From the NCBI GenBank assembly GCA_951812965.1, contig OX638341.1, forward strand, positions 1,408,438-1,472,437: a stretch of 64,000 bases of DNA. Reading direction: 5' to 3'. The notes beneath the pieces were generated by a model. That model was not told the origin of the DNA, did no database searches, and worked only from the letters and a program-made list of their open reading frames with translations. Positions 26,062 through 36,552 of the stretch are shown one piece after another. A program made the translations under genes and the position numbers. Position 1 is the first letter of the stretch. Each line of letters starts with the position of its first letter. The stretch is from an uncultured Pseudohongiella sp. (GTDB taxonomy: Bacteria; Pseudomonadota; Gammaproteobacteria; Pseudomonadales; Pseudohongiellaceae).

Positions 26062-28049
26062 TCCGCGCGTTCGGCGTAAAAATCATCCATAACATTGAGC
26101 AGGACGAAGGACCAGGTCCAGCTTTCGCTGGCGTCGTATTGCGCCCGGATATTGAAGATGTCGTGACCTTCGTAGGAGGCGGTGTTTTCCGGATTGGTGA
26201 AATACTCGCCCATGTTCACCCATTCGAATTCCGCGCGCAGGGACGGACTCGCCTGCCAGGTCACGCGATAGTTGCCCCAAAGGTTCGGCGCGGTGTCGAT
26301 TTCCTTGCCCTGGATGTCAATTCCGCCGGAAAGCTGTGAGTGCTGATATGTGTGTCTGGCGTAGTTGGTGACCGCGTGCAGCGTGAGCGCGTCGCTGATG
26401 TCGTAGGCGAGGGCAAGTTCCAGGCCCCGGTGCCGGGTCATGGCGCCATTGAGATTTTCCCGCGAGCTGTTGGTGATGATCTCATTGTCCTTGTCCATCA
26501 GGTACGCGCTGGCGGAATAAGTCAGGGCGTCGGCGCCGCCGCTGAACGCGAATTCGACACTGTCGAGTTCGACCGAATCGAGATCCGCCACGCTCTGCCT
26601 GTTCTGCAGGCGGTAGAGTTCGGTGGCCTGGGGAGCGCGGAAACCGCGTTGTATGCGAAAGTCGAAGCGATTGTTATCGTCAAGGTGGTAGCTGAGGGCG
26701 ACCTTGGGCGAAAGATTGGAGAAATCGTCGCTGCGGTCCGCGGGGCGGTGATAACGGCAGCCGCCGAAACCGCAGGCGACGCCCTGGTCGTTGGTGCGGC
26801 CGTCGATCATCCGATTGTCGTAATCGTAGTTGACCTTCTCGATGCGGGCGCCGAATGAGAGGATCAGATTCTCGGCGAGCGACTGCTCGTAGCTGACGAA
26901 ACCGCCGATCATGGCGGCATCGACAGTGAAGTCGTAATGCCTGCCCTGGGGGATCGTGTTGCGCAGGAATGCCGAGCCAGCCGTGGGGTTGGCCTGGAAC
27001 TGCTGCAATTTGCCAACTGTGGATTCGCCGTCGATACCGAGAGCCACGCTGGCGCCGTTGTCCAATTCGCGATAGGCGCCGGATTGAAAGCCGGCGCTGC
27101 GATGGTAAGTGTCCTCGACGGGGTCGCCGGGGAGGAAGTGCTGCATGAAAGTCATGTTCACTTCGCGCACATAGGGGGTCAGCACCATGTCCCAATCGCC
27201 GGAATCCCAGTTGACGGAAGTCCAGAATCGCCCGTTGCGGCTGTCGCGAAACGCCTCGGGGTTGGGGTTGGTCTTGCGCCGCTCCGCGTCCAGGTAGGCG
27301 TCCGTGCCGGTGACGTAGCCCGCGGTTTCCTGATTCAGGTTGATCATGGTGAAACCGCCGTCGAGTTGCACCCCGCCGAAATCCAGTTCGTACAGCCAGG
27401 AGAATTTCTGCTGATCGACGCCGCTGTCCGCCTGGTAACCCTCTTCCTCGATTCCGTTGAACAGGAACAGATTGCTGACTCCTTCCTCTTCCGTGCCGAA
27501 TTGCCCCTGGACGCGCCGGGTCCCGCGAGGGCCGGCCTCGATCGTCAGCGACCCAGCCTGGCCGGGGTCCGGCAGCACCACATTGATCATGCCGTGCATG
27601 GCGTTGGAGCCCCAGAATGCGCTGCTCGGACCGCGCACGACTTCGATGCGTTCGGCGTTCTCGGTATGGGCGTCGAACATCTGGTTGACGTTGCAGAATG
27701 CGTTGGAGCGAACGGGTATGCCGTTTTCGGCCATCAGGAATGCGCCGCAGGCGCCGGCGCCGGTAAGTACCGGAGAGCGGATCGAAGCCAGGCTTTCCTG
27801 GCCGTTGTTGCGATTGATATTGACGCCGGGCACCCGATTCAGGGCTTCCTGGTAATGCGTCAGCCGCAGCAGCGAAAGTTCCTCTTGACCGATTACCGAC
27901 ACGGCAGCATTGACGTCGGAAAGACCTTCCGACCTTCGGCTGTTCGAAATCACCTGGATTTCCTGGATGGATTGTTCCTGCGCCAGGGACTCAGAGGAGT
28001 ACAGGCCGGCAGCCCAGGCAATCGCGGTGAATACTAATTTCCGTTTCAT
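25980..28049 (-). CDS. TonB-dependent outer-membrane receptor
   Basis: A 689-residue barrel receptor. ATG 28049 follows GGAGAGATC and gives a leader ending SLAQ, then a TonB-box region (QSIQEIQVISNSRR). The plug domain is complete (EALNRVPGVNINRNNGQES, then NAERIEVVRGPSSAFWGSNA and MHGMINVVLP), and the barrel ends FISATWNFR. The pairs of cysteines in GAGACGAF and NAFCNVNQ in the plug may form a disulfide. Ligand unknown; a siderophore, vitamin or plant-type molecule are equally possible. It is divergent from the MFS gene, with a 177-base shared upstream region, and the Nudix gene overlaps its end on the same strand. Confidence 0.92.
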   Translation of the reverse strand: MKRKLVFTAIAWAAGLYSSESLAQEQSIQEIQVISNSRRSEGLSDVNAAVSVIGQEELSLLRLTHYQEALNRVPGVNINRNNGQESLASIRSPVLTGAGACGAFLMAENGIPVRSNAFCNVNQMFDAHTENAERIEVVRGPSSAFWGSNAMHGMINVVLPDPGQAGSLTIEAGPRGTRRVQGQFGTEEEGVSNLFLFNGIEEEGYQADSGVDQQKFSWLYELDFGGVQLDGGFTMINLNQETAGYVTGTDAYLDAERRKTNPNPEAFRDSRNGRFWTSVNWDSGDWDMVLTPYVREVNMTFMQHFLPGDPVEDTYHRSAGFQSGAYRELDNGASVALGIDGESTVGKLQQFQANPTAGSAFLRNTIPQGRHYDFTVDAAMIGGFVSYEQSLAENLILSFGARIEKVNYDYDNRMIDGRTNDQGVACGFGGCRYHRPADRSDDFSNLSPKVALSYHLDDNNRFDFRIQRGFRAPQATELYRLQNRQSVADLDSVELDSVEFAFSGGADALTYSASAYLMDKDNEIITNSSRENLNGAMTRHRGLELALAYDISDALTLHAVTNYARHTYQHSQLSGGIDIQGKEIDTAPNLWGNYRVTWQASPSLRAEFEWVNMGEYFTNPENTASYEGHDIFNIRAQYDASESWTWSFVLLNVMDDFYAERADWTTFTGDRYFVGQPARAFISATWNFR

Positions 28050-28226
28050 TGATCTCTCCGAATTCAGAGCTTGGATATTTTTCGACGCGAGAATATAGCA
28101 CGGGCGCCGGAGCGTCTGGCGTAACTCTTTGTAATTTCCACTGGGCGCTTTCGTACTGCTCAGGGCAATCGCGTAAACTTGCAGCCCATTAGATTGAACC
28201 TCAGCAATCCTGCCACGAGTCACTCC

Positions 28227-29624
28227 ATGACCGCAGACAGCGACGCCTCCAGCCGGCGAATCGTAATAGCCATGGTGATCCTCAACGCGTTCACCACGCC
28301 GGTGATGCTGTCGGCCACCAATGTGGCGCTCCCCGCGATCAGCGAACATTTTGCTTTGAGCGCGACGATGGTGAGCTGGGTGCCGATGGCATACCTGATG
28401 GCGAGCGCCATGTTCATCCTGATTTGCGGGCGGTTGGCGGATCTGTTCGGGCGCAAGCGGGTGTTTCTTATCGGCACCGCGGCCGTAATTCTGACGTCCG
28501 TCTATACCAGCCTGGCCTCCAACGGCGCCATGCTGCTCAGCGGCCGCTTTCTCCAGGGCGTAAGCGCCGCCATGCTTTACGCGACCCAGATGGCAATAGT
28601 TTCTTCGGTTTATCCACCGTCGCAGCGCGGCAAGGCGATCGGCATCGTCGTATCGGTGATCTACGCAGGGTTGATGACGGGCCCGATTCTGGGCGGGTTG
28701 GTAACGGACTGGTTTGGCTGGCGCGCAAACTTCTATCTTCACATTCCTTTGTCCCTTGTCGTGCTGTTCATCGGTCTCGGCCTGGTGCGCGAGGAATGGT
28801 CGGGCGAAAGCGTTGCCTTTGATTTCGCGGGCGCCGCGCTGTTCAGCCTGTCGATACTGTTTCTTTGCCTGGGCGTCAGCCTGTTGCCGAGTATCTTCAG
28901 CGCGATAGTGCTGTCCTGTTTTGCCGTGAGCCTGCTTTTATTCGTTCGCCACGCCAGCATGGCCGAGAATCCGATCTGGGACATAAGAGTGTTTTTCGGC
29001 AACGCTCTCTTCACTCGCTCTTGCGGCGCTTCGTTGATCATGTACACCGCCACTTATGCGAATCTGGTTTTGCTCAGTCTCTATTTGCAGGAACTGAAAT
29101 CCCTGAGCGCCTCCCAGGCCGGCCTCATCATGGCTATCCAGCCGGTTTCCATGGCGCTGCTTGCTCCAGTCGCCGGAAGACTCTCGGACTCGATGGAACC
29201 CAGGGTGCTGGCATCCTCGGGAATGTTGCTGACTGCCCTGGGCCTGTTCCTGCTCAGCGGTCTCGACGCTGAAAGCCGGATACTCACCGCGGCGGTCGCA
29301 CTGATCCTCACCGGCATCGGATTCGGTTTTTTTTCCTCGCCGAACACCAATGCGATCATGAGTGCAGTGGACAGGAAAGATTACGGCCTTGCCTCCGGCG
29401 CGGTTGCCACGACCCGGATACTGGGACAACTTGGCAGTATGGTGCTGGTAGCGCTCGCCATGTCTTTGCTGATCGGCGACAGGTTGATCGACAGCAGCAC
29501 CTTGCCTCAACTGGAACAATCCATACAATTCAGCTTCAGCCTCGCGGCCGCAATCTGCGTGCCGGGCATTCTGTTGTCCATCTTGCGCAGCCGAATGCAT
29601 CAGCCGGGCGCGCGAGGAAGCTGA
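28227..29624 (+). CDS. MFS transporter, DHA2 (14-TM drug:proton antiporter) type
   Basis: A 465-residue inner-membrane exporter. Motif A appears as GRLADLFGRKRVF after TM2, and the motif C region as VIYAGLMTGPILGGLVTDWFGWR (helix 5), both typical of EmrB/QacA-type antiporters. Hydrophobic segments continue to near residue 455. The ATG at 28227 removes 16 residues that precede any recognisable transporter sequence in the TTG-initiated form. It is followed 15 bases later by a peptidase gene on the same strand. Substrate unknown. Confidence 0.9.
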   Translation: MTADSDASSRRIVIAMVILNAFTTPVMLSATNVALPAISEHFALSATMVSWVPMAYLMASAMFILICGRLADLFGRKRVFLIGTAAVILTSVYTSLASNGAMLLSGRFLQGVSAAMLYATQMAIVSSVYPPSQRGKAIGIVVSVIYAGLMTGPILGGLVTDWFGWRANFYLHIPLSLVVLFIGLGLVREEWSGESVAFDFAGAALFSLSILFLCLGVSLLPSIFSAIVLSCFAVSLLLFVRHASMAENPIWDIRVFFGNALFTRSCGASLIMYTATYANLVLLSLYLQELKSLSASQAGLIMAIQPVSMALLAPVAGRLSDSMEPRVLASSGMLLTALGLFLLSGLDAESRILTAAVALILTGIGFGFFSSPNTNAIMSAVDRKDYGLASGAVATTRILGQLGSMVLVALAMSLLIGDRLIDSSTLPQLEQSIQFSFSLAAAICVPGILLSILRSRMHQPGARGS

Positions 29625-29639
29625 GATTCGCAGAGGGGC

Positions 29640-31658
29640 ATGATGAACGGGGCAGGCAGTCACAAAGCGCGCAAGACAGCCGCGCATGGCAATTGGAAGT
29701 CTCCGCTTACCGCCGAGCTGATATTCGGCAAGCGCCAGACTCCAGGCAATCCGACGCCCTGGAACGGCGGGATGTTGTTCCTGCTGACGATGCCCGATGA
29801 AGGAAACGATCTTGCGCTGATGTTCGGAGACGGTCGTGGCAAGGTTGCTCGAATTTCGCCGGCCGGTTTCAATTTGCGCACGAGGGTGCACGAATATGGT
29901 GGATTGCCATATGGCGTGGGCGAAACCGACGTCTTTTTCTGCAACTTCGAAGACCAGGAAATCTATCGGCAGCGCTTCGATACGAAGACGGCTGAATTTT
30001 CGATGCCCGAGCCGGTCACCGATTCCGGCGGTGTTCAAACGCGTTACGCAGACCTGGTGCATGACCCTGTCCGCAATCGCCTCGTCTGTGTGCGCGAAGA
30101 TCACGGGGATATTACAGGGCCGGCCAGCCAGGTCAGGAACGCCCTGGTGGCAATCGGCCTGAAAGAGAATCTGCTGCCGCAACCGGCGGACTCTCACGAG
30201 ATTCTGTACGAAGGCAGCGACTTCGTTGCAGGGCCGAGTCTGTCCGGCGACGGCGCATTGCTCGCATTCGTTACCTGGTCCCATCCGAACATGCCCTGGG
30301 ACGATACGGAAATCAGATGTTCGAGACTGAACGCCCGGGGCCTGATCGAAGATTGTTTCCAGATAGACGAAGCAGTCGCGGCCTCGAAACTGCAGCCCCG
30401 ATTCGACACCGGCAACCATCTGTATTTCCTCTCGGATAATTCAGGCTTCTGGAACCTGGCGCGAGTCGATTCCGCGAATCTCGGGCCCGGCTGTTCCAGC
30501 GATCCCGTTTATCCGGCTGCGGCCGACTGTTGCGGACCGCCATGGGAGCTTGGAAATCGGAACTATGCGCTCGGTGAAAACGGCCGGATTTTCATAACCC
30601 TGGTTGACCGCTGCCTATGGCAGTTGCATGAAGTCGCGCCGGACGGAAGCAAAGTGAGGGAGCTTGAGCAAGGCAGGGGGTTGCTGGATCAACTTAGAAT
30701 CGACGATGACGGCAGGGTCAGTTATGTCGCCGCCGGCGTCGACGACTATCCCGCCGTACTTTTGCAAAACCTTGGACGAAACCCGGGGCGAGACGTAACG
30801 TCCAGCACTGTTTCCACGAAGACTGTTTATCGTGGAGCGGTTCCCAACGCGCTTGCCGAGAACCTGATTTCCCGGCCGCGGCATTTCGAATTTCGCGGCA
30901 AAAGCGGTGACGCGGCGTATGGTCTCCTGTACATGCCCGTGAACCCCGATTTCGAGGCGTCGGCAGGGGAACTGCCGCCGCTGCTGGTAAACGTGCATGG
31001 CGGACCCACAGGAACGGCGAGGGCGGCTCTCAACCCCATGCACCAGTTCTGGACGTCCCGCGGTTTCGCCGTGCTCGACATCAACCACCGCGGTTCCACT
31101 GGCTATGGCCGGAAATTTCGCCAGGCGCTGTACGAGCAATGGGGAGTGTTCGACATAGAAGACGTGATCGCCGCGGTGGAGCATCTGATCGATACGAAAA
31201 AGGTGGATGGGAACCGGGCAGCTATCCGCGGCGGCAGCGCCGGGGGTTATGTGGTGTTGGCGAGCCTGGCCGCCTGTGATCTGTTTTCCGCCGGCGTCAG
31301 CTATTACGGCGTCGCCGACCTCGAATTGCTCGCACAGGACACCCACAAGTTCGAATCGCGATACCTGGACCGTTTGATCGGCCCCTACCCGCAAACGCTC
31401 GATCGCTACAAACAAAGATCACCGATCAACCGGCTCGATGAAATTTCGGCGCCGGTGCTGATTCTGCAGGGAACCGAAGACAAGGTGGTTCCGCCGTCTC
31501 AGGCCGATCTGCTTCATACCGAACTGAAGAAGAGAATCGAAGGCGTGAAATACATCAGTTTCGAGGGCGAGGGTCACGGTTTTCGCAAGCCGGCGAACCA
31601 GATTCACGCATTGGAAGCGGAACTGGAGTTTTATCGCGGCAATCTGCGGCTCAAGTAA
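29640..31658 (+). CDS. S9 family prolyl oligopeptidase/dipeptidyl aminopeptidase
   Basis: A 672-residue peptidase with a beta-propeller N-terminal domain (residues about 20-400) that filters substrates and a C-terminal alpha/beta-hydrolase domain. Triad: Ser533 in RGGSAGGYV, Asp614 in GTEDKVV and His646 in GEGHGF. HGGPTGTAR forms the oxyanion segment. It lacks a signal peptide, so it is cytoplasmic and probably degrades short peptides. The ATG at 29640 follows AGAGGGG. It overlaps no neighbour but is close behind the MFS gene, suggesting co-expression. Confidence 0.9.
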   Translation: MMNGAGSHKARKTAAHGNWKSPLTAELIFGKRQTPGNPTPWNGGMLFLLTMPDEGNDLALMFGDGRGKVARISPAGFNLRTRVHEYGGLPYGVGETDVFFCNFEDQEIYRQRFDTKTAEFSMPEPVTDSGGVQTRYADLVHDPVRNRLVCVREDHGDITGPASQVRNALVAIGLKENLLPQPADSHEILYEGSDFVAGPSLSGDGALLAFVTWSHPNMPWDDTEIRCSRLNARGLIEDCFQIDEAVAASKLQPRFDTGNHLYFLSDNSGFWNLARVDSANLGPGCSSDPVYPAAADCCGPPWELGNRNYALGENGRIFITLVDRCLWQLHEVAPDGSKVRELEQGRGLLDQLRIDDDGRVSYVAAGVDDYPAVLLQNLGRNPGRDVTSSTVSTKTVYRGAVPNALAENLISRPRHFEFRGKSGDAAYGLLYMPVNPDFEASAGELPPLLVNVHGGPTGTARAALNPMHQFWTSRGFAVLDINHRGSTGYGRKFRQALYEQWGVFDIEDVIAAVEHLIDTKKVDGNRAAIRGGSAGGYVVLASLAACDLFSAGVSYYGVADLELLAQDTHKFESRYLDRLIGPYPQTLDRYKQRSPINRLDEISAPVLILQGTEDKVVPPSQADLLHTELKKRIEGVKYISFEGEGHGFRKPANQIHALEAELEFYRGNLRLK

Positions 31659-31676
31659 CCGATTGGCACAAATTGA

Positions 31677-33546
<1,870 letters not shown>

Positions 33547-33565
33547 TACAGTCCGGGAGATATGC

Positions 33566-34240
33566 ATGATCGCCAGAATGCTGGTTCTGCTTTGCCTCCT
33601 GATGAGCGCACCGGCGCTGGGCCAGGAGCGAGTAACGCTCGAGGACGGAGAGACTCTTGCGGTTTTCATGGTCTGGCCGGAGGAAAGAGTGGAGCCGGGG
33701 CGTCTGCTGATCCTGTTCGGTGGAGGACCGGGCAACGCTTCCATCGCGGCCGACACCTCACGCTGGCTCGGCAGCCAGTTCGCCGCCCGGGGCTGGGTCG
33801 TGGCCGCGCCGGTTTCGCCCGACAATCGTTCCTTCCGCGGCCCGCGCAACAACGAAAGGGTTGTGCAACTGATCGAAGCGCTGCAGCAGCGCGAGAACAT
33901 CGCGGCGGGCAAGACCATGCTTGCTGGTATCTCCAACGGCGGCTTCTCGGCGCTGGAAGTGGCCCGGCGCAATCCGGAGAACTATTTCGGCGTGATCGCC
34001 GTGCCGGCGCTGTCAACTTCGGAATTCGACAACCGGCCGTTACGCGGATTTCCCGTCTATCTGCGCATCGGCGGGGACGATGAACTCGGCTGGGCGGACC
34101 GGTTCGACGAAACCGTAGATGCACTAACCGGCGCCGGAGTCGACCTCGACGCAGCCATTCTCGACAGCGCCAGACACATGTTCCAGATGAGTTGGGAAAC
34201 GCTCGATCCCTGGCTGGAACGAATTGTGCCTGCGCTGTAG
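33566..34240 (+). CDS. Secreted alpha/beta-hydrolase-like protein
   Basis: 224 residues with a Sec leader (MLVLLCLLMSAPALGQE). An ILFGGGPGNAS segment looks like an oxyanion loop and LAGISNGGFSALEVAR is a nucleophile elbow with Ser in GISNGG. Candidate acid and base residues are GGDDELGW and SARHMFQ. This fits a periplasmic esterase or peptidase-like hydrolase, function unknown. ATG 33566 follows GGGAGA. Its TAG stop is formed by the first bases (GTAG) of a family 1 palindromic repeat, so the present C-terminus may have been set by that insertion. Confidence 0.75.
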   Translation: MIARMLVLLCLLMSAPALGQERVTLEDGETLAVFMVWPEERVEPGRLLILFGGGPGNASIAADTSRWLGSQFAARGWVVAAPVSPDNRSFRGPRNNERVVQLIEALQQRENIAAGKTMLAGISNGGFSALEVARRNPENYFGVIAVPALSTSEFDNRPLRGFPVYLRIGGDDELGWADRFDETVDALTGAGVDLDAAILDSARHMFQMSWETLDPWLERIVPAL

Positions 34241-34316
34241 GGGCGACGCATGCGTCGCCCGGACTCCAAGTTGCCGAGGAGTTGCCGATTTCGGGCGAGG
34301 CATGCCTCGCCCCTAC
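34237..34316. repeat. REP-like repeat pair, family 1
   Basis: GTAG plus the palindrome GGGCGACGCATGCGTCGCCC (34241-34260) and, 32 bases later, GGGCGAGGCATGCCTCGCCC (34293-34312) plus CTAC. The two units face each other as an inverted pair, like a BIME. The left end supplies the stop codon of the upstream hydrolase; the right end lies eight bases before the ATG of the PQQ enzyme. Confidence 0.88.
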
Positions 34317-34324
34317 AATTGGTC

Positions 34325-36112
34325 ATGTATATCTTCGGAAGACTCATCTTTCCTGCTCTCCTGCTTGGCTTTGGCGCGTTGGCTATTGCCCAGGACAGGC
34401 AATTCCGGCCCCTTACCCAGGACATGCTCAACGATCCCGATCCCAATGACTGGCTCATGTGGCGGGGGAATTACGAGAACTGGGGTTACAGTCCGCTCGA
34501 TCAGATCAACACCGAAAACGTTTCCGAATTACGCCTTGCCTGGTCTTACGCAGTCGGGCCGGGTGGGACAGGCATGCAGGTCGAGCCCACGGTCTATGAC
34601 GGCGTGCTCTACCTGCGGCATCCGGACGAAACCCACTCGGCTCATGACGCCGCCACTGGCGATGTGATCTGGGAGTTTTCCCGGCCGCTTTCGAGTGATT
34701 TCCTCGAAAACGATCCGGGCCTGAGCCGGAACCGGGGCCGCGGCGTTTTCATCTATGAGGACAAACTGATCACGGCAACGACAGACGGTTACCTGATTGC
34801 GCTGGATCCCGCCACTGGCGATGTGATCTGGGAAGTGGCGCTGGGAGACTATCGCGACGGCGATCAGCCGAGCGGCGCTCCGGTCGTATTCAATGGCGTA
34901 ATCACGGTGCCCTGGAATTGCACCGCCTGGACTTCGACGGAGATTTGCCACATGTCGGGCTACAGCGCTGAAAACGGAGAATTGCTCTGGCGCTGGTACA
35001 CGAGTCCGACTCCGGAAGACCCCATGCACCGTACCTGGGGCGACGATCCGCAGGTCTATCCGTTCGAGGAAAGGCGCAACATGTCGCCCTGGATGACTCC
35101 CGCGGTCGACAAGGAGCGGGGGCTGTTCATTTTCGGCGTCGGCTCGAGCGCGCCGCAACAGCCCGCGCTGGCCGGGACCGACGGCGAGTGGCCGGACCGG
35201 CTCTACCAGGGCTCGACAGTTGCCCTCGATCATCGCACCGGGCAACTGATCTGGTGGGCGCAACATCATACAGACATGTGGAACAACGACGCGGTATACG
35301 ACCACATCCTGGTGGACTCGCCGCTGCGACCTTCGCCCCCGGATTCGCTCGGCGTCAATCCTGCAATTCGGGCGGGGCAATCCAGGCAACTGGTGATCGG
35401 CGCCTTCTCGAAAGATGCGATCTTTTATGCGTACGACCGCGGCAATGGGGAGTTTCTTTATGCTCGACCGACGGCGTATCAGAACGTCATCGAAAGCTAT
35501 GACGCGGTTACCGGGGCGTATCGGATAAATCCCGAAGTCGTCATGAACGCGGATCCGGATCACGCGGCCAGGGTCTGCAAGGAAAACCGCCAGGTGCCCC
35601 AGGGGGCGTACAGTCCCTTGACCAATGCCTACTATCTACCCGCCTTCAACGGCAATTGCACGACGATTCGGCTTACTTCGCTCGAACCGACGCTGGAAAC
35701 CGGCTACAACAATACGATCATAGCCTCGCAGCCGAGCCCGGCCGGTCATCTGGGCCAGCCCGAGGCAATTAACGTCGAAACCGGAAAAACTTTGTGGCGG
35801 CTCGAGATTGACACGCCGATGTATGGCATGTTGACCACGGGAGGCGGGCTGCTGTTCACCGCCGACACGCGGCGGCGTTTCTACGCCATTGATCAGCACA
35901 ACGGTGAAATTCTCTGGCTGACCATCCTCAGCGGCCTGAGCGACATGGCGCCGATAAGTTTCGGCGTCGACGGCAAGCAATATATCGCGGTGATCTCCCC
36001 GGGCGGCACTGTAGGCTCGAACCAGCACGTCGGGCAGTTGGGAATACCCGGCATACCAACCGGATACGGAAGAAACGGCCACACCTTGTTCGTCTTTGCG
36101 TTGCCGGACTGA
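34325..36112 (+). CDS. PQQ-dependent dehydrogenase-like quinoprotein, periplasmic
   Basis: A 595-residue eight-bladed propeller protein with a Sec leader (LIFPALLLGFGALAIAQ). Repeated blade signatures typical of methanol/alcohol/glucose quinoproteins are present: GLVAL-like units such as HDAATGDVIWEF, ALDPATGDVIWEV, NVETGKTLWRLE and DQHNGEILWLT. DWLMWRGNYENWGYSPLDQI is the usual N-terminal block. The vicinal Cys-Cys ring of alcohol dehydrogenases is not evident, and no cytochrome c motif (CxxCH) is present, so an electron acceptor must be separate. Its leader lies directly downstream of the family 1 repeat pair and no clear ribosome-binding site is visible. Substrate unknown. Confidence 0.85.
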   Translation: MYIFGRLIFPALLLGFGALAIAQDRQFRPLTQDMLNDPDPNDWLMWRGNYENWGYSPLDQINTENVSELRLAWSYAVGPGGTGMQVEPTVYDGVLYLRHPDETHSAHDAATGDVIWEFSRPLSSDFLENDPGLSRNRGRGVFIYEDKLITATTDGYLIALDPATGDVIWEVALGDYRDGDQPSGAPVVFNGVITVPWNCTAWTSTEICHMSGYSAENGELLWRWYTSPTPEDPMHRTWGDDPQVYPFEERRNMSPWMTPAVDKERGLFIFGVGSSAPQQPALAGTDGEWPDRLYQGSTVALDHRTGQLIWWAQHHTDMWNNDAVYDHILVDSPLRPSPPDSLGVNPAIRAGQSRQLVIGAFSKDAIFYAYDRGNGEFLYARPTAYQNVIESYDAVTGAYRINPEVVMNADPDHAARVCKENRQVPQGAYSPLTNAYYLPAFNGNCTTIRLTSLEPTLETGYNNTIIASQPSPAGHLGQPEAINVETGKTLWRLEIDTPMYGMLTTGGGLLFTADTRRRFYAIDQHNGEILWLTILSGLSDMAPISFGVDGKQYIAVISPGGTVGSNQHVGQLGIPGIPTGYGRNGHTLFVFALPD

Positions 36113-36149
36113 CGATGTCGATGCCGGATTCGTCTGACAACAAGTAAAC

Positions 36150-36548
36150 TCAGGAGTTTTCCAGTAATTCCACCCAATTGCCGTCCGGGTCCGCGACGAT
36201 GGCGATGGATGTGCCCGGACGAATTTCTGTCACAGGCACTACGATCCGATAACCGGCCGCACCGATTTTTTCGACGCAGTCATTCATGTTTTCGACATGT
36301 ATCGTCCAGTACCGGTAGCCGGTAGCGCCCCGGATGCCTCCCCGCGGCGCCTGCGCTTCCGGCGCCGGCTCCAGTTCGATCACTTTTACGATGCTATCCC
36401 CCGCCTTGAAACGATGCATGGCGCCGCCGCCGGGAAAGGGAATGGCGGCCTCGAACTCCAGTCCTAGAACATCGCGATAGAAAGTCAGCATCGGCTCGAT
36501 TTCACGAGCGATGATTCCGATATCAATGGCGTCCTTTTGCAGTTTCAT
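36150..36548 (-). CDS. VOC (glyoxalase/bleomycin-resistance fold) protein
   Basis: A 132-residue single-module metalloenzyme fold. It contains DIGIIAREIEPMLTFYRDVLGLEFE at the first beta-alpha-beta unit, HRFKAGDSIVKVIEL in the middle and IVADPDGNWVELLE with the metal-ligand Glu at the end; YWTIHVENM supplies a likely His ligand. It could be a dioxygenase, epimerase or lyase. Start ATG 36548, four bases after the aldehyde dehydrogenase stop on the same strand, so the two are almost certainly one operon and may act on the same metabolite. Confidence 0.85.
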   Translation of the reverse strand: MKLQKDAIDIGIIAREIEPMLTFYRDVLGLEFEAAIPFPGGGAMHRFKAGDSIVKVIELEPAPEAQAPRGGIRGATGYRYWTIHVENMNDCVEKIGAAGYRIVVPVTEIRPGTSIAIVADPDGNWVELLENS

Positions 36549-36552
36549 GGAA

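Noticed and set aside
26937..28037. 366-codon plus-strand frame opposite the second TonB receptor
   Set aside because: Composition is that of a shadow frame; receptor motifs are on the other strand.
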